A DNA stretch of 7,985 nucleotides from Microcaldota archaeon (lineage in GTDB: Archaea; Iainarchaeota; Iainarchaeia; JAADDC01): positions 1 through 7,985 of the forward strand of contig JALUER010000091.1 of NCBI GenBank assembly GCA_027043825.1. Reading direction: 5' to 3'. A program made the position numbers and the translations under genes. Numbering within the stretch: position 1 is the first letter of the stretch; every line of letters starts with the position of its first letter. The notes under the pieces are model-generated. The model made no database searches and was not told the DNA's origin. It was given only the letters and a program-made list of their open reading frames with translations. Below are positions 1 to 6,909 of this stretch, piece after piece.

Positions 1-3000
1 TACCAGAGGGCTACTACGTAATAAAGGCCTCCCTGGGAGGCAGTGAAGAGTCAAACCTCATATACATACCCGAGGTAAACCACCTTCGCTTCGTTTTCAT
101 CGATCCGGAACCCCGCGTGGAGCTATCACTCCTCTCGCCAGATGGTAGAGTAGTAAAGAGGGCAAGGGTGGGCGAAACCTATGATCTAAAGGTGGTTGCG
201 TTCTCCAGGTTACCTGCCAGCATTTCCCTGAAGGTGGGGGGCCTCGAGCTCAACGGGGAAGACCTCTCTTTCGATGGTGGAGACTACGTAAAGGTATTCA
301 GGGATGTGAGGGTGACAGGGCCTGTCTCCGTCCAGGCTGTCCTCACCACTGAGAAGGGAGAAGACTCCACATCCATCTCCGTGCCCGTTGGAGAATACCC
401 GATACTCTGCGACGAGACCGTGGGGGTCTGCTTCGGTTCGACCGTGAAGGGGACAAGATACGTTTGGAGGATGGAGGTGGAGAAAAGGGCAGACTACCAG
501 GTAGTGGGAGACAGTATCCAGGTAGACCTAAGGAACGTGTCGGTCTATGAAGGGAACCTACCGGTAGGAGACTTCGTTTCTTCCCATAGGGCACTCCACC
601 TCTTCTTCAGGGACGGAAACGAGTTCTACAGAATAGAGGACCCGGTAGGAGGAGTATACGACTACCCCAACAGGGGAGGATTGACGCTCTTTACCCAGAG
701 GGTGCCGCCCGTTAGCAATGTGGTGATAGAGGGGGAGTTCTACGCCCCCGTGCCGTTCCAGGACGCCTGGCTAGTTCTAACGGGAGATGACTGCTCTCCC
801 TCTTACACGGTATACAAGGGGGAGGTGAAACAGGAGGCACTACCCACGGGAGGCTACCGGTGGGTAATGCCCTTCAAGGTCTTCGCCGACGCAAGGGGGT
901 GCACGTCCCTCACGGTTACGGGGTATTCCATAGACGGGAGGGTGAGCCCCACATCCCAGAGGATCGACGTGGAAGAGATGCCCTTCTCCATATCCGTCCC
1001 CTCATCCCTTACCAAGGGAGACAAGAACTTCACCATCCTGATCCGGAACTACCTACCTTATCCCGTCACCGTGGGTCTCCACATGGCCGACGACAACCCC
1101 TACTGTGAAATGGTCTTCAACCCGGAGGAGACGGACGTCACCGTGGCCGGGGAGGCCTCCATCACCGTCCACTTCACCGGCTGTGAGAACGAGGAAGGCA
1201 ACGTGGTGGTCAGCGCCGAACTGAAAAACCACGAAGGCTTTGCAGTTACCAAGTACATCCCCTTCAGCTTTTGGGACAGGTGTCTGGAGCTGGCAGACAA
1301 CAAGGAAAAGGTTCTCCCCTCGGCCGGGACACTCTCCTACCGCTTAAAGAACGTCTGTGGATACCCCCTCACCCTCCTCGACTGTGGAGGGTGGACCTGT
1401 CCCACCGAGGTGGGCGCCAACACCTACTTTAAGGTGAGCAAGGACGTGAATGAGAGCGGAAGGGAGAACATATCACTTGTGTACCTTGATCGCTACGGAA
1501 AGGAACGACGACAGTCCTTCGACGTGTACTACTACGTGGTGGACAACGATACACAGGTGATCCTCACCCCACCTGGCTATAACCTTGCCCGGAGCTACGA
1601 GGACGTGACGAGCTATATGTCCTTGGAGATGGTACCGCCGCCGGGTCTGTCCTTCGCAGGACTGGTTTCAATGAGCATGGGCTTCGACTACGATGCCTGT
1701 CAGGGTGATTACCTCTCCTCTCATCCCCGAGCGAGTCCGGAAGAGGCCCTGGATTACTGCCAAACTGTCTGGAACACCATAAGCTTCCTTGCGGAGGACG
1801 TAAACCTCTCTTACAACCCCTATAACGGGGTTGTGTGGGTGGACCGGGTGAAGCTGGACCGCCCCGTGAACCCCTTCGAGCTGAACGATGTAGAACGCTC
1901 CTGGACCCGTTACCTCCTCCTGACGGCGGTGGTGAGGCTCGAGGACCTAAACGGCAACGAGTACCTCGCCAGTGGCTATGCCCCGGTCAGGTGGGAGCCA
2001 TCCCTGTCGGTCCACGTGGACGCACGTCACAGGGACGAGGAGGACGTCCATTTCCTTGACATAAGCGTGGAAGCCGATTACCCAGTCCCCTTTGCCCTCC
2101 AGGGAAGGGTGGTAGTGGAGACCAACGGGCCAGACACCGTGAGGTATGGGAACGGCGGGTGGAGTGACAGGGTGGTAATCCCCTTTGATCTGGGCGTAGA
2201 GGGCCGGTCGCTTACCTTCCCTGTTCAGTATCTAAGGATCTCCCAGCCCTACACACTGACCGTGAGGGTATACTTTGACAACAACGCCTTCGGGCCCTAC
2301 GAGAAAGAGTTTACCATCAGGGGATCAGGTACCGGACTGGTAGAGCCTCCCTCAGGACCGGACAGGGGCGACAGCCAAGAGGACGAGGGCGCCATCCTCC
2401 CCGGATGCGACGGGCCCTTCTACTACGTGAAGACCAAGTTCCTCCCCTATGACGAGGCAGGCGACGTCGACAGGACAAGGCTCTCCGATTACATAGATAA
2501 CCCGTCCACCCTTTACTTCGACGGGATCACCCTGCAGGTACTAAGAGCGTCGATGGAGGACGAGCGGGAAGACCTGGACGACCTGGTGGGCGCTACCGGG
2601 GAAGGATGCAGTAACGTTGACGTGGTCTCCCTCCTGGAAGACTACGTGTTGGACGGGAACGAGGGTGCCCTGGGGGCCGTCCTCGACTGCTGTGAGAAGG
2701 TAGGAAAGAGGAGCTTCTGTGCCGACAGGCTCGAGGGTGCCCTGAAGTACGTGGCTCTCCCTGTCCTCTACGTGGACGCGGAGAACGGCGTCGTCTTCAA
2801 GGGCAGGTACAACTTCCACGGTGATACCTTCATAGCGAGGGAAGAGATCTTTGACGGGCTGGACGGTTTCGCCCGGCACTACGGCGCCTGGAAGGACCTC
2901 CTTTACGGGAGCCCGAAGGTGAATGGTGAAGCCCCCCTCACCCTCGAAGATGAAAGCGCTTCCCACGCCTACATCTTCCCCTTCCAACTGAGCGGCGGAT

Positions 3001-5711
3001 GTACACCCGAAGGGGCCAGCTACAAGTGCGTGGGAGGCCTGTGCTACGCATTCTCTGACCAGAAGATGGTGGACGTCACCTTCAAGGTACCCGAGGGGAC
3101 CACCTGCACGGTGACGGTGGACAACGAGAAGGTGAACGTGGAGAACGGCCAGACCGTCAGGCTCGCCCGCTTTCTTACACTGCAGGAGATCCGGAAGGCC
3201 CTCGAGGAAGGGGATTTAAGACTGTGCTACGCCGAGGAGGATGGTAGGCTCCTGCTCTACCCCGACCCGGAGGACGTGGTCTCCGCGGCAGGTGGGAAGG
3301 AGACCAGGTCCGCCGTCTGCATAAAGGAAGACGAGAGCGTTCTCGCCGAGCTCAATTTCCTGGAGTGGTCCACTCTCGGAACGTCCGTGGAGGTCCCGGT
3401 GGGCTACTGCCCGGTGCCCTCATACGACCGCTACGACCAGGAAGAAAAGATCGGGAATAATACCCTCTCGGTACTGGCCCCCGGCGAGGTGAGGATATAT
3501 CCCCTCTCCTTCCTCAGGGCGTACTTCGGAGACAACTTGCTTAACAATCTCAGCTCCGAATACCTCGTTCCCCTCCTCTGCAAGGACGGCAACCTCTACG
3601 TGTTCACCAGCGTCGACGACTACTTCAGGGCCATCGAGTACAGGTACAGGGGCGACTACGGTCGGCTAAGCTACGTGCTGGGAGACGGTTTGGGCAAGGT
3701 GGCAGAAGGCGACGGTATCGTGTACATAGACCCGGACGAGGACGTGCCGGAGGATCAGTGTAAGGACTACTACGACGCCACGGGCGGTTACTTCCACTGG
3801 GAGGCAATCCTGACCACCAACGGGAGTGGCGCAAGCCCAGGTGGTGGTGTATGCGTTCTCACCGACAGGAAGGAAGACTACCACTGCCGGTGGTACAAGG
3901 AAAACGGTATGGACAAGGCAAGCCCGGGCAACAGCGTCTACCTCTTCTGTCACGACGGTGGATGCGTCGCCAAGCTCTATCCCTCCGAAAAAGCGCCGGC
4001 CCAGTACTCCGAGGTCTACACGTGTCAGGAAGGGGAAAGGGGAACCACCAGCTGGAGGGAAGGGCAGGGAAGTGCCACGGTCTTCCTGGTGAAAGAGAGG
4101 ACGAGTAGCGGCATCGAGACGGTGGGCTACCTTTACGTTGGCAGTATCCCTGCTTTCACCGGTCCCTCCAACGAAGGCGATAGATGGTCAACTGCCTACG
4201 CGGTGCTGGGGGTAGACACCTCGGACGTGGTCGGTAGCACCGGAATAGTGGTGGATAGAGGAGAGTTCGAGCAGCTCAACGTGGCGGAAGGGGAGGTCAC
4301 CTATGTGTGGGTGAACGGTAACGTACAGAGTATGCCGCCGCTTCAAGAAGGCTACTCCCTCTGGTACGGGGACGACGTCGTCTGGCACGACCTGGGGAAG
4401 AAGTACAGGATGACGCTGAAAAGCTGTGGCGACTACTGCGTGGTGGGTAAGGACGTGTGGCTCCCGGAGGGGGCGGACCACACCGTCTTCGTGGGCAGTT
4501 CGGCAGAGGAGAGCGACGAGGTGGGGGCTGCCTGGTTCCAGGATGCATATACTTCCCCCAGGCTCGTGGTGAAGGGTGCCGGCACCGAGGACATCTACGT
4601 CTACTCGACGGAGGAGCCGAAGCCCCTGGATGAACTGGATGGCCCGCTCGTCATCAACGGCGAGGCGTTCGCACCGCCGGATAGCATAGTTCCACAGAAC
4701 GGCTTCTTCCTGGCATTCAAGGAGGTAGACGAGATAGCAGGGGAGGAGGCAATGAGTGGAGATCGCCTGACGTGGGCCTGTAGCAGTAGTGGGTGTCTCG
4801 CCGAAGAATACTGGACCAACACATCATCGGAGAGCTTCTCGACGAAGTACCTCGTGCCAGCCGTGGTCTTCACGAGCGACGGAAGTTACAGCGGGGAGGT
4901 GTACTGGCTGCCCAGTCACGTCCTTGAAGAACTTCACTTCTCGGACGGTGATGTGCCGTTTAACAGCACTGGGTTCCAGGAGGAATGGGGTTCTGTTTAT
5001 GACAACTGTGTGCAGAGTTACCAGACCTCCCTGTACCTGGGGAAGTTTGAGTACGTGGCCTTCGACTTTGACCGCCCTACGTGCAGGGGTCTCGACCTGA
5101 ACACCCAGGTAGAGTATGCCTTTGCCAATATAGAGGACTTTGACAACTGCAGTGGGGGACACGACCTCGTCATCCGCTTCCCACCCATAAAGACTTCCAA
5201 CACCATCTTCCTCTTCCCTGTTATAAAGTTCGGGAAGTTAGACAAAGGGACACTCGACGTGGAATCTGACTACAACTTCTCCAGCTACCTGGTCACGCTG
5301 AAGGTGACGATCAAGAACAGGGCCACGGGAGAAGAATACAACACGGACGTCTATCCCTACATCGACAGGAGTGTCTTCTATGACCCGGAGGACAGCATAC
5401 AGTACCAGGGCAGCGGACTGATGCTGGAGATAAACGAGGAGTGCGTCCGGTCCTTCAAGTGGAACGGCAGTGACCTCGACTACCCGGTGGGGTTCTTCAT
5501 TATTGACCAGGACGTGGCCAGGAACGACGACCTGATAGCCATAGGATACATATACGGTACCGACGTCTACGTCGTCAGGGACTGTGGCGGCGGCTACGGG
5601 ATGATCGGGGTGACCGTGGTGTATCCCCACGGATCCGGGCCGATTTACTACCAGGATCTCGTCACTGTGAACAACTGCAACGCCCCCACGCCCCCGGACG
5701 TGCCGCACTGA
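1..5711 (+). CDS. Giant cysteine-rich extracellular protein with Ig-like domains (5' end missing)
   Basis: The reading frame is open from the first complete codon (position 3) to TGA at 5709-5711, giving at least 1,902 residues. The GTG at 117 has no Shine-Dalgarno and lies inside a beta-rich domain, so the true start is upstream. Visible order: the tail of one beta domain (3-100), an Ig-like sandwich (about 105-400), a further beta-rich region, a CARDB/NEW3-like sandwich (about 985-1270), another Ig-like domain (about 1995-2320), a Gly/Pro/acidic linker (2322-2405), and a cysteine-rich half to the end. I count about 41 cysteines and 14 N-x-S/T sequons, typical of an exported, disulfide-linked, N-glycosylated archaeal surface protein. 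The C-terminus is Pro-rich and hydrophilic (ends PTPPDVPH) with no membrane helix and no PGF-type sorting tail, so any anchor must be N-terminal or a partner protein. It leads an operon of membrane proteins. No enzyme motif was seen; adhesin, S-layer-like protein or viral spike are all possible. Confidence 0.88.
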   Translation, partial: PEGYYVIKASLGGSEESNLIYIPEVNHLRFVFIDPEPRVELSLLSPDGRVVKRARVGETYDLKVVAFSRLPASISLKVGGLELNGEDLSFDGGDYVKVFRDVRVTGPVSVQAVLTTEKGEDSTSISVPVGEYPILCDETVGVCFGSTVKGTRYVWRMEVEKRADYQVVGDSIQVDLRNVSVYEGNLPVGDFVSSHRALHLFFRDGNEFYRIEDPVGGVYDYPNRGGLTLFTQRVPPVSNVVIEGEFYAPVPFQDAWLVLTGDDCSPSYTVYKGEVKQEALPTGGYRWVMPFKVFADARGCTSLTVTGYSIDGRVSPTSQRIDVEEMPFSISVPSSLTKGDKNFTILIRNYLPYPVTVGLHMADDNPYCEMVFNPEETDVTVAGEASITVHFTGCENEEGNVVVSAELKNHEGFAVTKYIPFSFWDRCLELADNKEKVLPSAGTLSYRLKNVCGYPLTLLDCGGWTCPTEVGANTYFKVSKDVNESGRENISLVYLDRYGKERRQSFDVYYYVVDNDTQVILTPPGYNLARSYEDVTSYMSLEMVPPPGLSFAGLVSMSMGFDYDACQGDYLSSHPRASPEEALDYCQTVWNTISFLAEDVNLSYNPYNGVVWVDRVKLDRPVNPFELNDVERSWTRYLLLTAVVRLEDLNGNEYLASGYAPVRWEPSLSVHVDARHRDEEDVHFLDISVEADYPVPFALQGRVVVETNGPDTVRYGNGGWSDRVVIPFDLGVEGRSLTFPVQYLRISQPYTLTVRVYFDNNAFGPYEKEFTIRGSGTGLVEPPSGPDRGDSQEDEGAILPGCDGPFYYVKTKFLPYDEAGDVDRTRLSDYIDNPSTLYFDGITLQVLRASMEDEREDLDDLVGATGEGCSNVDVVSLLEDYVLDGNEGALGAVLDCCEKVGKRSFCADRLEGALKYVALPVLYVDAENGVVFKGRYNFHGDTFIAREEIFDGLDGFARHYGAWKDLLYGSPKVNGEAPLTLEDESASHAYIFPFQLSGGCTPEGASYKCVGGLCYAFSDQKMVDVTFKVPEGTTCTVTVDNEKVNVENGQTVRLARFLTLQEIRKALEEGDLRLCYAEEDGRLLLYPDPEDVVSAAGGKETRSAVCIKEDESVLAELNFLEWSTLGTSVEVPVGYCPVPSYDRYDQEEKIGNNTLSVLAPGEVRIYPLSFLRAYFGDNLLNNLSSEYLVPLLCKDGNLYVFTSVDDYFRAIEYRYRGDYGRLSYVLGDGLGKVAEGDGIVYIDPDEDVPEDQCKDYYDATGGYFHWEAILTTNGSGASPGGGVCVLTDRKEDYHCRWYKENGMDKASPGNSVYLFCHDGGCVAKLYPSEKAPAQYSEVYTCQEGERGTTSWREGQGSATVFLVKERTSSGIETVGYLYVGSIPAFTGPSNEGDRWSTAYAVLGVDTSDVVGSTGIVVDRGEFEQLNVAEGEVTYVWVNGNVQSMPPLQEGYSLWYGDDVVWHDLGKKYRMTLKSCGDYCVVGKDVWLPEGADHTVFVGSSAEESDEVGAAWFQDAYTSPRLVVKGAGTEDIYVYSTEEPKPLDELDGPLVINGEAFAPPDSIVPQNGFFLAFKEVDEIAGEEAMSGDRLTWACSSSGCLAEEYWTNTSSESFSTKYLVPAVVFTSDGSYSGEVYWLPSHVLEELHFSDGDVPFNSTGFQEEWGSVYDNCVQSYQTSLYLGKFEYVAFDFDRPTCRGLDLNTQVEYAFANIEDFDNCSGGHDLVIRFPPIKTSNTIFLFPVIKFGKLDKGTLDVESDYNFSSYLVTLKVTIKNRATGEEYNTDVYPYIDRSVFYDPEDSIQYQGSGLMLEINEECVRSFKWNGSDLDYPVGFFIIDQDVARNDDLIAIGYIYGTDVYVVRDCGGGYGMIGVTVVYPHGSGPIYYQDLVTVNNCNAPTPPDVPH
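985..1272 (+). other. CARDB/NEW3-like beta-sandwich domain within the giant protein
   Basis: The translated segment has the cadence of archaeal CARDB/NEW3 modules. It opens with a hydrophobic strand and a K-G-D turn, then a strand ending I-R-N-Y, a P-x-T-V-x-L strand, a cysteine-containing strand, an acidic V-T-V turn, a strand of alternating residues (S-I-T-V-H-F), a cysteine, then G-N-V-V-V-S-A-E-L. The two internal cysteines are placed to bridge the strands. Such modules commonly stack in archaeal surface proteins and act as spacers or binding domains. The assignment rests on pattern only; a structure prediction would settle it. Confidence 0.5.
2322..2408 (+). other. Flexible acidic linker dividing the giant protein
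   Basis: About 28 codons rich in Gly, Ser, Pro, Asp and Glu (GSGTG..., PPSGPDRGDSQEDEG) interrupt otherwise beta-rich sequence and have no hydrophobic core. The linker separates an N-terminal part with well-spaced cysteines (12 in about 770 residues) from a C-terminal part with many (29 in about 1,100 residues). It is the most obvious domain boundary in the protein and might be a hinge or processing site. Confidence 0.6.
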
Positions 5712-5718
5712 GAGGTGA
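5712..5718 (+). promoter_or_regulatory. Shine-Dalgarno deciding the start of the first membrane gene
   Basis: GAGGTGA begins immediately after the giant gene's stop codon and ends 5 bases before ATG 5724. An in-frame GTG at 5715 is part of this motif and so is unlikely to be the initiator. Confidence 0.75.
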
Positions 5719-5723
5719 GCCCC

Positions 5724-6044
5724 ATGTATGACCTCCTCAACGACTACATACTCTTCGCCAAGATATTCATATTCTTCTTCTTCCTGAGGTGGTTGATGGG
5801 CACCGTGGGGAACAACCGATTTCTCTTCGTGGTTGGACTGCTCATAGGGGGTTACTACATACTCTTCGCCCGGTGGACTGTCCTGGGAATCCTTATATTG
5901 CTCTTCATCCTCTTTATCCTAAAGGGAGTGGGAGGCTTCATGCAGGATATGATCTTTCAGTACGACTCCATAAGGGGGATGGAGTTCGAGGAAATGGAGA
6001 GGGGGAGGCCCCTCAACGTCATGGAGAGGCTGAGGAGGTTCTGA
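5724..6044 (+). CDS. Small three-helix membrane protein, array member 1
   Basis: Unrecognised family, 106 residues from ATG 5724. Predicted membrane helices lie at about residues 8-26 (very Phe-rich), 31-49 and 51-72, followed by a charged, Arg/Glu-rich tail of about 34 residues. By the positive-inside rule that tail (ending ERLRRF) is probably cytosolic. The segment FLRWLMG at the end of helix 1, a short Asn/Arg loop, then a helix ending YYILFAR and a W-x-V start to the last helix define a pattern shared with the next three genes. It contains no cysteine, in contrast to the giant protein upstream. The gene begins 12 bases after that gene's stop. An exact 17-base in-frame repeat encodes YILFA twice, hinting at an internal duplication. 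Function unknown; by context, a membrane partner of the surface protein. Confidence 0.85.
   Translation: MYDLLNDYILFAKIFIFFFFLRWLMGTVGNNRFLFVVGLLIGGYYILFARWTVLGILILLFILFILKGVGGFMQDMIFQYDSIRGMEFEEMERGRPLNVMERLRRF
5743..5870 (+). repeat. 17-bp in-frame direct repeat pair inside array member 1
   Basis: ACTACATACTCTTCGCC occurs exactly at 5743-5759 and again at 5854-5870. The copies are 111 bases (37 codons) apart and in the same frame, each encoding Y-I-L-F-A followed by Lys or Arg. The sequence between and after the copies does not match at the DNA level, so it is either the remnant of an old duplication or chance reuse of codons in a hydrophobic helix. Confidence 0.65.
6034..6039 (+). promoter_or_regulatory. 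Shine-Dalgarno of array member 2, inside the upstream coding end
   Basis: GGAGGT lies within the last codons of the preceding gene (the Arg-Arg-Phe end) and 6 bases before ATG 6046, consistent with translational coupling. Confidence 0.8.
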
Positions 6045-6045
6045 G

Positions 6046-6363
6046 ATGTTACTGCTCTGGGCTGGTCTAATGGCGGCCCTCTTCCTGCTGCCCCTCTTCC
6101 TGGGGGTAGCACTCCCGGAGATAAAGCTCATCATAGGCCTCATACTCATCCTATCCATCTACTCGTTCCTCCGGCAGTTCTTTGGGGACGGCTGGATAAC
6201 CATCATCCTAACGGCAGCCGCCGCCTACTACCTCGTCTACAAGCACTTCTGGGTCACCACGACCCTCTGGTGGATAAACATCATACTGGGCACCATGGCC
6301 TTCAGCGCGGTGGGGTGGACCTTCGTAGTCTTTGCCAAGTTCCTCAGAAGAAAAAGGGTTTAA
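6046..6363 (+). CDS. Small four-helix membrane protein, array member 2
   Basis: Unrecognised family, 105 residues, almost entirely hydrophobic. Helices lie at about residues 2-23, 27-43, 50-66 and 72-98, with a short basic C-terminus (LRRKRV) that should face the cytosol. The shared core is clear: FLRQFFG, a short D-G-W loop, a helix ending YYLVYKH, then an aromatic start to the last helix. It has one more N-terminal helix than the visible part of array member 1. There are no cysteines and no catalytic residues that I can identify. It starts one base after the upstream stop with a strong Shine-Dalgarno in the upstream coding end, and is followed by the largest gap in the operon (18 bases). 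It probably assembles with its paralogs; function unknown. Confidence 0.85.
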   Translation: MLLLWAGLMAALFLLPLFLGVALPEIKLIIGLILILSIYSFLRQFFGDGWITIILTAAAAYYLVYKHFWVTTTLWWINIILGTMAFSAVGWTFVVFAKFLRRKRV

Positions 6364-6365
6364 TA

Positions 6366-6371
6366 GGAGAG
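6366..6371 (+). promoter_or_regulatory. Shine-Dalgarno of array member 3
   Basis: GGAGAG in the 18-base gap is 10 bases before TTG 6382 and 16 bases before ATG 6388. The spacing favours TTG 6382, although an AUG remains possible. Confidence 0.5.
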
Positions 6372-6381
6372 AAGCCATATC

Positions 6382-6909
6382 TTGTTGATGGTCAGGTGGG
6401 TAGAGGTAGAAAATAAGACCGTGAAGGCCTGGGCAGGGGCCCTCATTACCCTGGTAATACTCCTCTACGTCTTCTCCGTCATACGGGCGGAGCTCTCTCC
6501 AGCTATGGACGACATCAGGCTGGCCCTCACCCTCGTCATGTTCGTCTGGATCCTCAACTGGATGAGGAACCTCCTGGGATCCCCGAGGCTCGCCCTTCTC
6601 TTCGCCCTGGTGATCTCCTACCTCATTTTCTTCAAGCACCCAAACCTACTCCTAACCGTGTTCGGCCTCATGGCATTGGCCTACTTCATAAAGCCCCTTT
6701 ACTCCAAGGCCACCGACGCAGGTGCCCCGCCCCACGTTGACATCATGAATTTCTACAAGGACATGGCAGAGAAGTCCGGTGGGATGTGGCTGACCATAGC
6801 ACCGCCAGGGGCCTGGCCCTTCTACTACCCACCCACGATGGTGCCCGTAAAGACTGGGGGAACTCAAAGCCAGCAGCAGGGGGGTAACCAGGGAGGTGGT
6901 GGCGGTTGA
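6382..6909 (+). CDS. Four-helix membrane protein with Gly/Gln-rich tail, array member 3
   Basis: Unrecognised family, 175 residues from TTG 6382, or 173 from ATG 6388. The Shine-Dalgarno spacing favours TTG, while codon preference favours ATG. A short charged N-terminus with one N-K-T sequon precedes helices at about residues 16-34, 45-62, 69-86 and 89-107. The shared core is WMRNLLG, then S-P-R, a helix ending SYLIFFKH, a proline, and a last helix ending AYFIKPLY. Unlike its paralogs it carries a soluble tail of about 65 residues: a short amphipathic stretch, an aromatic/proline-rich patch (GAWPFYYPP), then a disordered Gly/Gln/Asn-rich end with five terminal glycines. No cysteine. Its stop overlaps the next start by four bases (TTGA). 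The tail could contact another subunit or be a flexible tether; function unknown. Confidence 0.83.
   Translation: MLMVRWVEVENKTVKAWAGALITLVILLYVFSVIRAELSPAMDDIRLALTLVMFVWILNWMRNLLGSPRLALLFALVISYLIFFKHPNLLLTVFGLMALAYFIKPLYSKATDAGAPPHVDIMNFYKDMAEKSGGMWLTIAPPGAWPFYYPPTMVPVKTGGTQSQQQGGNQGGGGG
6892..6898 (+). promoter_or_regulatory. Shine-Dalgarno embedded in the glycine-codon run
   Basis: GGAGGTG is formed by the terminal glycine codons of the preceding gene and sits 7 bases before TTG 6906. This supports the TTG as the real start despite its rarity. Confidence 0.75.

Noticed and set aside
117..119. GTG as the start codon of the giant gene
   Set aside because: No Shine-Dalgarno precedes it, and 38 open codons upstream continue beta-domain sequence to the window edge; the gene is truncated by the window.
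2541..2987. 148-codon open frame on the minus strand
   Set aside because: Same reason: an antisense shadow produced by high-GC codon bias, with no independent evidence.
3826..4108. Overlapping plus-strand open frames of about 85 codons in the giant gene
   Set aside because: Arg/Pro/Ser-rich out-of-frame translations typical of shadow frames.
5238..5708. 156-codon open frame on the minus strand inside the giant gene
   Set aside because: Fully antisense to a well-supported coding frame; its His/Val/Asp-rich composition is the complement of that gene's codons, and no ribosome binding site was seen.
5715..5717. GTG as the start of the first membrane gene
   Set aside because: It is part of the GAGGTGA ribosome binding motif; ATG 5724 has correct spacing.
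6364..6387. Internal promoter in the largest intergenic gap
   Set aside because: Only 18-24 bases, occupied by a Shine-Dalgarno; no BRE/TATA-like AT-rich element at a suitable distance.
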